64,000 bases of DNA from Bizionia argentinensis JUB59 (GCF_000224335.1 NZ_AFXZ01000067.1:186001-250000), one strand, 5' to 3'. Shown: positions 8,833 to 18,939, numbered from the stretch's first letter. Numbers and translations: made by a program. The notes: a model not told the origin generated them from the letters alone.

Positions 8833-9102
8833 TTATTGATTTGAGCTTTTAGCTTTATTTGGGTTCAGTAAAATAGCGTAAATTTCGATGGCAAATCCTA
8901 ACAGTACTAATGTTGGTGCCAAACGAATACGACGAAAGCTGAATATTTCGGGGTTAAAAAAATTGGGGTCGTCATGTCCACCACCCGACATAAGAATAAA
9001 TCCTAGAGCAATACAGGCTAAACCTATTAGCATGAATTTATAGTTTTTTCTTCCGAAAACAAATTCGGTTTTTGTGTCTGATTTTTGTTTTTGTTCGCCC
9101 AT
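8833..9102 (-). CDS. DUF3098 small membrane protein
   Basis: The 89-residue protein has two transmembrane helices (about residues 24-41 and 60-80) separated by a short loop GGGHDDPNFFNPEIFSFRR, which is the DUF3098 pattern. The family is restricted to Bacteroidota and has no established function. Its fixed place between ftsX and uppP suggests a part in cell-envelope growth or division, which is inference from neighbourhood only. Confidence 0.88.
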   Translation of the reverse strand: MGEQKQKSDTKTEFVFGRKNYKFMLIGLACIALGFILMSGGGHDDPNFFNPEIFSFRRIRLAPTLVLLGFAIEIYAILLNPNKAKSSNQ

Positions 9103-9385
9103 AATTCGTAATTAATTTTCTGAAATTTTAAATCCAGATAAAAATTCTTTAAAAATAGTGTCATTGAAGTGCTAAGTGCAGCATGTTTTACCATACACAC
9201 AGCTAATTTTTTCAATCTCTGCAAAGTAACTGAATTATTTAAAACTTTCACGTTAAGAGAATCGAAATTTAACTAGCCTTCAAAACCCGAATTTATATAA
9301 TAAATTAAGCAAATGCTGAAGGCTAAAATAGTCGGGTTTAATGAGGTTTCTTTAATTTCTAAAAGTGCTTTTAATCCTTACTTTT

Positions 9386-10264
9386 TTAATAATATAACTG
9401 ATCGGTTTTTAAATTCAAGAATCGTTGGGTTGCAATAAATGTGCTGATCCATGTAATAATTACGCCTAAAACAAATATGGTCATAAATAAAACACCCAAT
9501 AGAATTCTGTTATTTAAAAGCTCTAATTCCGGGAAAGTTTTATCAATGTAATAAAGCACAATTGCCATACCTGTGATTGCTAAAACAGCGCCAATAACCC
9601 CTAGTCGAACACTTTTCCATACAAATGGACGTCTAATAAATTGTTTGGTAGCACCAACCATTTGCATGGTTTTAATGGTGAAACGTTTGGAGTAAATTGA
9701 TAAACGAATTGAACTATTAATTAATAATACTGCAATAAGTGTAAATAAACCACTGATAACTAAAATCCAAAAGCTGATTTTTTTAACGTTGTCATTCATC
9801 AAATTAACTAGATCATTATCGTAACGGACTTCATCCACAAAGTTTTTGCTAAGTGCTTCTTGGGCAATAATATCTAATTGCTCTGCGGTGACAAAATCTG
9901 CTTTTACATGAACATCAATAGAGTTTTGTAGTGGATTAAAACCTAAAAAAGCCATAAAATCTTCGCCGTTTTCTGCTTTCATAGATTCGGCAGCCTGTTC
10001 TTTGGAAACAAATTCTGTCGATTTTACATAATCGGACATCGCTAGGCTTTTTTCTAACTGTTTTGTTTCAACGTCTTTGGCTGTATCTTTCAAGTAAATG
10101 GTAACAACTACCTGCTCTTTAAAATGATCAGATACTTTTTTTGCATTTAAAACAAGCATCCCCAACAAACCTAAAAGGAATAAAACCAACCCAATACTTA
10201 ATACCACTGAAAAATAAGATGATATTAAACGGCGTTTTTGATAATTTTCAAAAGATGAACTCAT
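9386..10264 (-). CDS. ftsX: Cell division protein FtsX
   Basis: The 292-residue integral membrane protein has the FtsX plan: a cytosolic N terminus, one helix (about 21-43), an extracellular domain of about 110 residues, then three helices including the conserved TIKTMQMVGATKQFIRRPFVWKS coupling segment. FtsX pairs with the ATPase FtsE to regulate septal peptidoglycan hydrolases. ftsE is not in the window. It is divergent from leuS, with about 200 bases between their starts. Confidence 0.95.
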   Translation of the reverse strand: MSSSFENYQKRRLISSYFSVVLSIGLVLFLLGLLGMLVLNAKKVSDHFKEQVVVTIYLKDTAKDVETKQLEKSLAMSDYVKSTEFVSKEQAAESMKAENGEDFMAFLGFNPLQNSIDVHVKADFVTAEQLDIIAQEALSKNFVDEVRYDNDLVNLMNDNVKKISFWILVISGLFTLIAVLLINSSIRLSIYSKRFTIKTMQMVGATKQFIRRPFVWKSVRLGVIGAVLAITGMAIVLYYIDKTFPELELLNNRILLGVLFMTIFVLGVIITWISTFIATQRFLNLKTDQLYY

Positions 10265-10466
10265 AAATTTAGATACGTTAATGCTGTAAAAATATGAAAG
10301 AAATCCTATTCCTTTAGGATTACAACGTTTAAACTTTCAACATTGTTATAATAAGTTTAAATTTGCGCTCCTAAAAGGAATGATTGCTAGGATAAATACC
10401 AGGTAATTTGATGCCGAAATCCTTAAGCTTATTTGTTTAGGACCTTTAATATTTAGAACAATATAG

Positions 10467-13400
10467 ATGCAATATAATTTTAACGACATAGAAGCCAAGT
10501 GGCAAAAGTATTGGGCAGAAAACGAAACGTTTAAAGCCGAAAATCAATCCGAAAAACCCAAGTATTATGTTTTGGATATGTTTCCGTATCCAAGTGGTGC
10601 TGGACTACATGTTGGACATCCGCTAGGTTATATTGCCAGCGATATATATGCGCGTTATAAACGTCATAAAGGTTTTAATGTATTGCATCCACAAGGTTAT
10701 GATAGCTTTGGTTTACCGGCAGAGCAATACGCTATTCAAACGGGTCAGCATCCTGCGGTTACGACAGAAGAAAACATTAAAACCTACAGACGTCAGCTAG
10801 ATCAAATAGGATTTTCATTTGATTGGAGTCGAGAAGTACGCACATCGGATCCTAGTTATTATAAATGGACACAGTGGATTTTTATTCAATTATTCGAGTC
10901 TTGGTATAATAATGATACGCAAAAAGCAGAAGCAATAGATACGTTGATTTCGAAATTTTCTTCGGAAGGAAATGCTACTGTTAACGCCGTTTGTGATGAT
11001 CATATTGAAGCGTTTACTGCAGACGTGTGGAATAGCTTTTCATCAGGAAAACAACAAGAAATATTATTACAATATCGGTTAACTTATTTAGCAGAAACCG
11101 AAGTAAATTGGTGTCCGGGATTAGGAACCGTTTTAGCTAATGATGAAATTATTAATGGCGTTTCCGAACGCGGAAGTCACTCAGTTGTTAGAAAAAAAAT
11201 GACCCAATGGTCTATGCGAATTTCTGCTTATGCGGAACGTTTACTCCAAGGCCTAGATACGATTGACTGGACGGATTCCTTAAAGGAAAGTCAGCGAAAT
11301 TGGATTGGGAAATCGATAGGTTCTTCTGTTTCCTTTAAAATTATTGTTGAAAATAATAATTTTAAAGGAAACATCGAAGTTTTTACAACACGTCCTGATA
11401 CCATTTTCGGTGTGAGTTTTATGACACTAGCACCAGAACACGAATTAGTGTCTGTAATTACTACGCCAGAACAAAAAGATGCAGTTGCCGCTTATATTGA
11501 AAAATCAGCAAAAAGAAGTGAGCGTGATCGTATGGCCGATGTAAAAACCATTTCTGGTGTATTTACCGGTGCTTATGCGGAGCATCCTTTTTCTAAAGAG
11601 CCAATTCCAATTTGGATTGGCGATTACGTCTTGGCAGGTTATGGAACTGGCGCAGTAATGTCTGTTCCTTGTGGTGATCAACGTGATTACGATTTTGCAA
11701 AACATTTTAATATTCCTATTCCTAATATTTTTGAAGGAGTAGATATTTCTGAAGAAGCTTTTTCAGATAAGGAGAAAACGGTTATTACTAATTCTGATTT
11801 TTAAATGGTTTCCCGTATAAAAAAGCTTCAAAACGTGCTATTTTCGAATTGGAAAAAATAGGCCAAGGCCAAGGAAAAACAAATTATCGCTTACGTGATG
11901 CAGTGTTTTCCAGACAACGTTATTGGGGCGAACCATTTCCTGTTTATTATGTAAATGGTATGCCGCAGATGATTGATAAAGAACATCTGCCAATTCGTTT
12001 ACCAAATGTAGAAAAGTACTTGCCAACCGAAACTGGTGAGCCGCCTTTAGGTCGTGCTGATGTTTGGGCTTGGGACGCTGATAAAAATGAAGTGGTTAGC
12101 AATGAACTGATAGATAATAAAACGGTGTTTCCTCTAGAATTGAACACTATGCCAGGTTGGGCGGGAAGCTCTTGGTATTTCTTTAGATATATGGATGCGC
12201 AGAACGACTTGGACTTTGCAAGTGAAGATGCACTCAAATATTGGGAAAATGTCGATTTATATATTGGTGGTAGCGAGCATGCTACAGGTCATTTATTATA
12301 CTCGCGTTTTTGGGTGAAGTTTATGAAAGATCGTGGTTTTGTTGAAATTGAAGAGCCTTTTAAAAAGCTGATAAACCAAGGGATGATTTTGGGCACAAGT
12401 GCTTATGTTTATAGGTTGAGCTATATGTTTCTTGATCCTAAAGTTGAGGAAGTAGTTGGGGCCAAACTATTAAAGAAATTACAAAATATTTTTATTTCGC
12501 ATTCAGATTTTATTAGTAAAGGAGATTTAGCATCGGATAAAGACGCTTTAAAAGAACTTAAAAATACGCTTGCAGAAATTGCTGGTTTACCAAATGCTGA
12601 TACACTAGAGAATTTAATAGTTGTACCACTACCTATTCATGTAAAAGTACAATATGTAAATGCGTCTGATGAATTGGATATTGAAGGTTTAAAAAATGAC
12701 GGTGAATTTGGTTCAGATTATAAAGACGCGATTTTTATAGGAGAAAACGGCAAAGTTATTTCTTCTGAAAATGATTTAGGAGTGGCTTATAAAGTGGGTC
12801 GTGAGGTCGAAAAAATGTCTAAATCCAAATATAACGTTGTAAGTCCAGATAGTATTTGTCAGGATTACGGCGCAGATAGTTTAAGACTTTACGAAATGTT
12901 TTTAGGCCCATTAGAACAATATAAGCCATGGAATACAGCTGGTATTTCCGGTGTTCACGGTTTCCTTAAAAAACTATGGAAATTGTATGTTGATGATAAT
13001 GGCATTAAAGTAACGGATTCTGAACCGACAAAAGATGCTTTAAAAACATTACATAAAACCATTAAAAAAGTAGAAGAAGATATTGAGAGTTTTTCATTCA
13101 ATACATCTGTATCTACGTTTATGATTGCTGTTAACGAATTAACAGCCCAGAAATGTACAAGTCGTGCTATTTTAGAACCGCTTATTGTTTTAATGTCGCC
13201 GTATGCGCCGCATATTGCTGAAGAATTATGGAGTCAGTTGGGTTATGAAGAGTCTATTTCAATAACAGATTACCCAAAATTTGAAGCCAAGCATTTGGTG
13301 GAGAGCAGTAAAAATTATCCAATCTCCTTTAATGGTAAAATGCGTTTTACATTAGAGTTGCCTATGGATATGAGTAAAGAGGATATTGAGAAAGCCGTAA

Positions 13401-13492
13401 TGGCTCACGAAAAAACAATAGCACAACTGGAAGGTCGTACGCCGAAAAAAGTGATTGTCGTTCCTGGGAAGATTGTAAATATAGTCGGGTAA
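10467..13492 (+). CDS. leuS: Leucine--tRNA ligase, interrupted by a one-base frameshift
   Basis: Two adjoining reading frames together make one class I LeuRS. The first (445 residues, to the TAA at 11802-11804) has the HVGH form of HIGH at residues 48-51 and most of the CP1 editing domain. The second carries RYWGEPFPVYY, the KMSKS loop at 12812-12826 and the anticodon-binding end. At the break the T run 11798-11802 has five bases; six would restore ITNSDFLNGFPYKKASKR, the expected family sequence, with no residue lost. leuS is essential and no second copy is seen here, so a sequencing error in a homopolymer is the simplest explanation. A segment of about 60 residues (12430-12620) before KMSKS looks longer than in relatives I know. 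Confidence 0.93.
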
Positions 13493-13495
13493 CAT

Positions 13496-13515
13496 ATTCC
13501 TGCGAAAGCAGGAAT
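13496..13515. repeat. REP-like hairpin after leuS
   Basis: ATTCCTGC GAAA GCAGGAAT is a perfect 8-bp stem with a GNRA-type tetraloop, starting 4 bases after the leuS stop. It is not followed by a T run, so it is more likely a repeat or mRNA-stabilising hairpin than a terminator. Confidence 0.65.
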
Positions 13516-13550
13516 CTCATTATACTAAATGCCAAAGTTATTTACTCGTT

Positions 13551-13704
13551 AAATGTGTTTCACATTAGAATTATCAATGAATTTGAGTGAAATAGATATT
13601 AGAAAATGCGTTATGGCATATGAAAACACACAAGAACAGCTAGGAGACGCACACCTAAAAAGATAATCGTTGTTCCTGGGAAGATTTTAAATATCGTTGG
13701 TTAA
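13551..13704 (+). pseudogene. Diverged duplicate of the leuS 3' end
   Basis: This stretch aligns base by base with the last 155 bases of leuS (13338-13492). Read across one indel near 13645 and in-frame stops, it gives MAYENTQEQLG then RTPKKIIVVPGKILNIVG and a stop, against MAHEKTIAQLEG and RTPKKVIVVPGKIVNIVG in leuS. No upstream part of a second leuS exists. The similarity continues beyond the stop into a hairpin and the shared motif ATCTCATTATA (13514 and 13743). It is a non-functional relic, either an old tandem duplication or a leftover from allele replacement. Confidence 0.85.
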
Positions 13705-13708
13705 GCAC

Positions 13709-13742
13709 TCCTGCCTGCCTGTCGGCAGACAGGCAAGCAGGT
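13709..13742. repeat. REP-like palindrome of the CCTGCC family
   Basis: An extended imperfect palindrome centred on CCTGTCGGCAGACAGG lies 5 bases after the leuS relic, at the position that holds the GAAA hairpin after the real leuS. Related palindromes occur near 39824, 43246 and 57348. Confidence 0.7.
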
Positions 13743-13931
13743 ATCTCATTATAAAAAAAGTCAAAATATTTTAATGATGCAATTTGTTTTAAGTAGGAGT
13801 TGCAACGAGAAATATGCAAAGAACACATCAAGAAAACTGTTTTGTCTCATAAAAAAGTGATTGCTGTTAAGTTGCAGGCAGAAACCTTTTAGGTTCAGCG
13901 AAAACAACCTTATTAAACATATTATTCACGT

Positions 13932-13967
13932 AAAAGGCTTCACAAATTAGTTGTGAAGCCTTTTTTT
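13932..13967 (+). terminator. Strong intrinsic terminator downstream of the leuS region
   Basis: A perfect 14-bp stem (13932-13945 with 13951-13964) has a 5-base loop and ends in seven Ts. It is the first real terminator after leuS, which suggests the leuS transcript runs through the relic. Nothing else is recognised in 13755-14114. Confidence 0.88.
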
Positions 13968-14114
13968 GATCAAAAGCTTCTATTAAAAAAAGTAGTGATT
14001 TTCTAAAAAATGAGTGTCTCGAGAATTCGGAAAACTGACATAATTTCTTAACATGTATTTGGCGCACTATTTGCTATATATTCTGTAAATTTACCCTTCA
14101 AATAAAGAAAACAA

Positions 14115-14810
14115 ATGATTGGATATTATATATTAATTGGTGTTATAGCATTAGTAAGCTGGGCGGTAAGTAATCAATTAAAAAAGAAGTTTAAAAAGTA
14201 TTCTCAAGTCCATTTAAAAAATGGGATGAGCGGAAAAGAGATAGCAGAAAAAATGCTTTCTGATAATGGTATTTATGATGTTGAGGTTATTTCTACACCC
14301 GGACAATTAACAGACCATTATAACCCAAAAAACAAAACAGTTAATTTAAGTGAATCGGTTTATAACCAACGAAATGCTGCTTCGGCTGCTGTGGCCGCTC
14401 ACGAATGTGGTCATGCTGTGCAACATGCGCAAGCTTATAGTTGGTTAACTATGCGTTCAAAATTAGTGCCTGTGGTAAGTGTTTCATCGGGTATGTCTCA
14501 GTGGTTAATTATTGGTGGTTTAGTTCTTGGTGGTGCTGCAGGAATCGGAATTGGCTGGTGGGTTGCAGCTGCCGGAGTAACTATGATGGGTTTAGCAACG
14601 GTATTTAGTTTTATTACTTTGCCGGTAGAATACGACGCCAGCAACCGTGCATTAGCATGGTTAGAAAACAAACACTTGTTAACACGTGATGAACATGCTG
14701 CAGCAGAAGATGCTTTAAAATGGGCTGCCAGAACCTATTTGGTTGCGGCTATTGGTGCATTAGCATCATTGGCATATTGGGCTCTTCAAATTTTTGGAGG
14801 TCGCGATTAA
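14115..14810 (+). CDS. Membrane zinc metallopeptidase, YugP family
   Basis: The 231-residue protein is a YugP-like (DUF2268/M48-related) neutral zinc metallopeptidase. It has an N-terminal membrane helix, the zinc motif AAHECGHAVQHA (HExxH form HECGH) at about residues 95-106, two hydrophobic helices at 130-175, and the downstream LPVEYDASNRALAWLE segment that carries the third ligand region. YugP proteins are thought to act on membrane or misfolded proteins; the substrate here is unknown. It has its own terminator. Confidence 0.92.
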   Translation: MIGYYILIGVIALVSWAVSNQLKKKFKKYSQVHLKNGMSGKEIAEKMLSDNGIYDVEVISTPGQLTDHYNPKNKTVNLSESVYNQRNAASAAVAAHECGHAVQHAQAYSWLTMRSKLVPVVSVSSGMSQWLIIGGLVLGGAAGIGIGWWVAAAGVTMMGLATVFSFITLPVEYDASNRALAWLENKHLLTRDEHAAAEDALKWAARTYLVAAIGALASLAYWALQIFGGRD

Positions 14811-14832
14811 AACAAAAATTAGTGTAATATTT

Positions 14833-14866
14833 AAAAGTCAGGTGTTATACATCTGACTTTTTTTAT
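14833..14866 (+). terminator. Intrinsic terminator after the zinc peptidase
   Basis: AAAAGTCAG (14833-14841) pairs with CTGACTTTT (14853-14861) and a T-rich tail follows. Confidence 0.8.
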
Positions 14867-15293
14867 TTTTAAATTCAAACTACCATTCAGTTTTATTATA
14901 CAAAATAAGTTTAAGTATAAATTTTTCTTGAGCACTTATCTGATTTTTATATTTTTTTTCCAAAAACACCTATGCATGTGTGCTAATTGATATCTTTATT
15001 TGTTTTGAGCACTTTTACTTCAAAATGTTCTCATAGAAGCATTCATTTTATAAATGATCCAGGGTTAAAAACGACTCTTCAAGTTAAACTTTATGTTTTA
15101 GCAAATCGCGCATAAGAATATGCTGCTGTTTCTAAAAAAATATAGCCTAATAATATTCGTAATTCATTGCAGATAAGGAGTATGTATTCGTGTTTCCTCC
15201 TGATCTTTTTGGTTTTTATTTAAGAGATTTATCTTTTCAGGAATATTTTTTTGTACATTTATAACTCACTAATCTTCTTAAAACCAAATATTT
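14867..15293. other. Non-coding gap before a T9SS protein gene
   Basis: Very A+T-rich, with no ORF of note on either strand. TACATTTA at about 15254 is close to the -7 promoter consensus and may serve the secreted-protein gene at 15294. Nothing else was recognised. Confidence 0.5.
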
Positions 15294-16265
15294 ATGATTA
15301 AAAAACTACTTTTTACGGTGGCTCTAATTACAACGTATCAATTTGCTAGCGCTCAATTTGCGTTGGGAGACATTGCTTTTTCAGCTTATAATTCTGATTC
15401 AACAATAAAAGATGACGCTTTTACTTTTGTTGTATTAAGAGATGTTGTTGTCGGCGAACAAATTGTATTTGATGAAAACGGTTGGTTCTTTCAACTGGGG
15501 GGATTAAGAACTGGTGAGGGTGTTTTAACTTTTACTTTTGGAAATGCATACGCTGCAGGGACACAAATTATTATTTCGAGAATACCTTTTGAAGCAGTAG
15601 ATCAAAATGGGGATAGTGCAGGAGCAGTAACTGGCACGGGTTTAGGTCTTGCAACAGGAGGAGATTCTATTTTTGCTTATAATGTTGGTGCAGTACTTAC
15701 AACAACTGATGACTCTGGTTTCATTGCTGCTATTAATATGACTGGAGAATGGTCAACTAGTGGAAGTCTTTTAGGAAACACAACAACTACAGAAAAGCCT
15801 GATATTTTTACCGAAGGAATTAATGCAGTGTCTATCGAGTCTGAAATTGATAATGCACGAATTTCAGCCGCTAGTTGTGGAAGTTTTACCGATGTAGCCT
15901 CACTTAGAACGCTGCTTAATACAGCTGTAAACTGGGAAAGAGATGATGAGTTTCCCTATATGCAGTATCCAGTATTATGTGATATTTTGGCTACTTTAAA
16001 TGTCGCCAATCATGCGTTTTTAGAAAACCAAATTACATTAGCGCCCAATCCTTCAAAAGGATTAATAACTATTAAAAGTTCTGGAGTGGTTTTCGATCAA
16101 GTCACCGTCAAAGATATTAATGGACGAACAATTAGTACTCAGAATTTTAACGGGACAACGACAATTACCAGTTTGGATTTAAGCTCATTACTATCTTCAG
16201 GTATGTATTTTATGACAATAACATCCAGTAGTAATTCAATAATTAAGAAAATTATTATTCAATAG
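15294..16265 (+). CDS. Secreted protein with T9SS type A sorting domain
   Basis: The 323-residue product has a signal peptide (MIKKLLFTVALITTYQFASA, cleavage before Q21), a central domain of about 210 residues, and a C-terminal sorting domain (last 75 residues: LAPNPSKGLITIKS, a VKDINGRTI strand, LSSGMYFMTI, basic KKIIIQ end) that directs export by the type IX system. The opening GDIAFSAYNSDSTIKDDAFTFVVL with VVGEQIVFDENGW resembles a strand-rich domain found in other secreted proteins of unknown role. Location is cell surface or medium. It has its own terminator and no functional partner nearby. Confidence 0.88.
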   Translation: MIKKLLFTVALITTYQFASAQFALGDIAFSAYNSDSTIKDDAFTFVVLRDVVVGEQIVFDENGWFFQLGGLRTGEGVLTFTFGNAYAAGTQIIISRIPFEAVDQNGDSAGAVTGTGLGLATGGDSIFAYNVGAVLTTTDDSGFIAAINMTGEWSTSGSLLGNTTTTEKPDIFTEGINAVSIESEIDNARISAASCGSFTDVASLRTLLNTAVNWERDDEFPYMQYPVLCDILATLNVANHAFLENQITLAPNPSKGLITIKSSGVVFDQVTVKDINGRTISTQNFNGTTTITSLDLSSLLSSGMYFMTITSSSNSIIKKIIIQ

Positions 16266-16279
16266 GCAAATAGAAATAA

Positions 16280-16310
16280 AAAAAGCTCCTAAATAATTTA
16301 AGAGCTTTTT
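16280..16310. terminator. Bidirectional terminator between convergent genes
   Basis: AAAAAGCTC (16280-16288) pairs with GAGCTTTTT (16302-16310). With A and T runs on both sides it can end both the T9SS gene and the convergent lipoprotein gene. Confidence 0.8.
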
Positions 16311-16337
16311 CAGTATTAGAAAATTTCTAAAAGAAAA

Positions 16338-16865
16338 TTAATCTTCGTACTCTAATTCTTTGAAGGTACCGGACATGGTTGTTGTATGATTTCCATCCGG
16401 AGAGGTTGCAGTTGTATTAAATTTGCCAGAAATTAAACGATAACCAGGTTTTGTTGGATGTTCTCTGTTTTTAGTAATGGTAACATTCCCGTTAGAAGAG
16501 TAATAAGAGATTTGTGGCTGTTTTTGTCTTATTAAAATATAGTTTGTAAATTTATTTGAATCTACATTTCCCATTTCTTTAACCGTACCGCTTCCAAAAC
16601 CACCAGTTCCATTTAAGAATAAAGTAATTAATTCACCTTGAGTATCTACAGTTTCGATATTTAAAGTGTTTCCATTTGTTCCTTTTGAAACGTCGTAAAT
16701 GCCCAATGTAAAAGAGTACTCACTGTAATTACCTCCATTAATTACTGCTTGAAAAGTAGCATCTTGTGCAGGGGAATTATCATTACCATTATCGTCATCA
16801 CTGCTGCAGGATAGCAAAATGTTAACAGAAAAGAAAATAAATGTAAATACACACAGTTTTTTCAT
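16338..16865 (-). CDS. Lipoprotein, unknown function
   Basis: The 175-residue protein begins with a lipoprotein signal (MKKLCVFTFIFFSVNILLSC); the lipobox LLSC is followed by acidic residues SSDDDNGNDN, a pattern associated with surface exposure of lipoproteins in Bacteroidota. The rest is polar and strand-rich with no catalytic motif I recognise; it may be a small beta-barrel or adhesin-like domain. It is a single gene ending at a shared terminator. Confidence 0.8.
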   Translation of the reverse strand: MKKLCVFTFIFFSVNILLSCSSDDDNGNDNSPAQDATFQAVINGGNYSEYSFTLGIYDVSKGTNGNTLNIETVDTQGELITLFLNGTGGFGSGTVKEMGNVDSNKFTNYILIRQKQPQISYYSSNGNVTITKNREHPTKPGYRLISGKFNTTATSPDGNHTTTMSGTFKELEYED

Positions 16866-16994
16866 AATATAAAATTTAGGTTACGTGTAAATAGTACCTT
16901 TTATTTTTTAGATACTAGATTTTGGGAGTTAATTTATTCTGGGAGCAAAATTAATACATTAAAGTTCTGGAAGTAATTAAAACCCCTTTTAAAT

Positions 16995-17465
16995 TTAAAT
17001 TTCAATCTGTCTATCAATTTGTTGGTTTAAAGAAATAAAGGTTTCTGTTCTAGAAACTCCTGCAATAGACTGAATTTCTTTATTCAGTAAATGCATTAAA
17101 TGCTCATTATCTTTGCAAAGTATTTTTATAAAAACACTCCAATTACCCGTTGTATAATGACATTCCAAAACTTCTGGGATTTTCTGAAGCTGTTTTACAG
17201 CTTCGGGGTTACTCATGGCTTTATCCAAATAAATTCCAATAAAAGCCATGGTAGTATAGCCTAAAAATTTGGGGTTTATAACAAATTTAGAGCCTGATAT
17301 AATACCCGATTTTTCAAGTTTTCGAAGGCGTTGATGAATAGCAGCTCCTGAAATACCTACTTCACGTGCAATTCCTAGAACCGGCGTTCTAGCATCCTTC
17401 ATTAAGGAGCGCAAGATGGTTTTATCAATACCATCTATGGTTATTTCTTTGTCTTTTACTTTCAT
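16995..17465 (-). CDS. Lrp/AsnC family transcriptional regulator
   Basis: The 156-residue regulator has an N-terminal winged helix-turn-helix (DKTILRSLMKDARTPVLGIA through GAAIHQRLRKLEKSGII) and a C-terminal RAM ligand-binding domain (VLECHYTTGNWSVFIKILC). Lrp/AsnC proteins form octamers and respond to amino acids. It lies 31 bases downstream of a saccharopine dehydrogenase-type gene on the same strand, so lysine or a derivative is the natural guess for its ligand; that is inference. Confidence 0.93.
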   Translation of the reverse strand: MKVKDKEITIDGIDKTILRSLMKDARTPVLGIAREVGISGAAIHQRLRKLEKSGIISGSKFVINPKFLGYTTMAFIGIYLDKAMSNPEAVKQLQKIPEVLECHYTTGNWSVFIKILCKDNEHLMHLLNKEIQSIAGVSRTETFISLNQQIDRQIEI

Positions 17466-17496
17466 GGTTTAGTATTTCATGAGCGCTACTAAAATG

Positions 17497-18861
17497 CTAT
17501 AAGTTTAATGGATTATAGCCTAAATATGGCACTTCCTTTTCGCTAAAAGCTATTCCGTATGTTTCTAATTCTTTTAAAATAGGTTCGTAAACCTCTCTTG
17601 TTATGGGCATTTGAACACCTGGCGTAACAATTTTTTTGTTTAAAATAGCAAGCGTTGCAATAGCAACCGGTAATCCAACTGTTTTGGACATGGCGGTGTA
17701 AGTTTGATCTTCGCCAAGAGTAACCATGGTTGAATCTATTTGGTGTTTTTTACCATCTAATTCATATCCGAATTTATGATACATAACAATCATGTCTTTA
17801 TCTTCTGGAGATAAAGTCCAACTATCCATAAGTATTTTAAGAAGAATTTGAGCGGGTGTGGCTTTTTTCAATTCAACAGCTTTCTGGCCATTAAAAAGAT
17901 CTAATTCCAAAAGTTTATCCCAAACCATATCATCTTGATCAATTTTTAAAGCATGTCTAAATTTCAGCTCAACAGAATCTGTTGGGCTGTATGGTAAAAA
18001 TGCGTTTACAAAATCGCGGTAACTCATGTTTTCGCTATCATCCATCGTATAATTATCATCTGTCATTCCTAATTGAACAAACACATTCCAAGCACGACTA
18101 AAGCCAACGCGACGCATGGTTCCTCGATATAATGTACGTGCATGATCTAAACCATAAACAGATTGGTATTTTAACGAATCACGATTTGCATAACCTTCAA
18201 AACGGCCGTATCCTTCAACATCTAAAAATTCAGTTCTTCTAAATAGACGGTTGTAAGGAATGTATTTGTAAGTGCCTTCTTGTAAGAATTTTGCAGCGTC
18301 TCCTTGTCCAGCAACAACTACGTTTCTTGGGTTCCAAGTGAATTTATAATTCCATAAATTATTATCGCTTTCTGGAGCTACTAAACCACCTGTAAAGGAT
18401 TCAAAAAGAATCATTTTACCGCCAGCATCGCGAATTCTATCAATAACATGCATGGCACTCATATGATCAATTCCTGGATCTACGCCAATTTCATTCATAA
18501 AAATTAAGCCTTTATTACGAGCAGCTTCATCAAGTTCTTGCATCTCTTTACTAATATAAGAAGCCGTTACCATATTTTTGTTAAAGGTGATGCAATCGCG
18601 GGCTACTTCAATATGGAAGCGAGCTGGTAACATAGATATAACAATATCACATTTTTGAATCGCGTTTTGGCGTGATTCCTTGTCGAAAACATCCAAAGTA
18701 ATCGCCTCTGCATTTTCGTGATTGTCTATGAGTTTTTTGGCGTTGTCAAGATTTAAATCGCCAACAATGATTTTTAAATTCTCTTCTTTAGATTTCTCTA
18801 GTAAATATTTTATAAGGTAAGATGCGGATTTTCCGGCACCAATGAGCAATATCTTTCGCAT
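17497..18861 (-). CDS. Saccharopine dehydrogenase family protein
   Basis: The 454-residue protein has an N-terminal Rossmann domain (KILLIGAGKSASYLIKYLL, then VGDLNLDNAKKL) and the saccharopine dehydrogenase C-terminal domain (MNEIGVDPGIDHMSAMHVID). This fold is used for lysine degradation through saccharopine, for lysine 6-dehydrogenase and for carboxynorspermidine synthesis. The length and the Lrp gene downstream favour a lysine-related enzyme. It is divergent from a DUF423 gene. Confidence 0.88.
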   Translation of the reverse strand: MRKILLIGAGKSASYLIKYLLEKSKEENLKIIVGDLNLDNAKKLIDNHENAEAITLDVFDKESRQNAIQKCDIVISMLPARFHIEVARDCITFNKNMVTASYISKEMQELDEAARNKGLIFMNEIGVDPGIDHMSAMHVIDRIRDAGGKMILFESFTGGLVAPESDNNLWNYKFTWNPRNVVVAGQGDAAKFLQEGTYKYIPYNRLFRRTEFLDVEGYGRFEGYANRDSLKYQSVYGLDHARTLYRGTMRRVGFSRAWNVFVQLGMTDDNYTMDDSENMSYRDFVNAFLPYSPTDSVELKFRHALKIDQDDMVWDKLLELDLFNGQKAVELKKATPAQILLKILMDSWTLSPEDKDMIVMYHKFGYELDGKKHQIDSTMVTLGEDQTYTAMSKTVGLPVAIATLAILNKKIVTPGVQMPITREVYEPILKELETYGIAFSEKEVPYLGYNPLNL

Positions 18862-18939
18862 AATGAATTATGTTGAGTATTTTTGTAGTCACGAAAGTAA
18901 GAAATAGTAAGTGTTTTATAAACGGAAATCATAAATAAT

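Noticed and set aside
9027-9251. A 74-residue minus-strand reading frame overlapping DUF3098
   Set aside because: It overlaps the DUF3098 gene in another frame, has no family resemblance and runs through the likely upstream non-coding stretch.
12755-12830. leuS pieces as a natural two-subunit LeuRS
   Set aside because: Split LeuRS enzymes are known in a few bacteria, but here the break lies elsewhere, no start signal precedes the second frame, and one added T joins the frames exactly.
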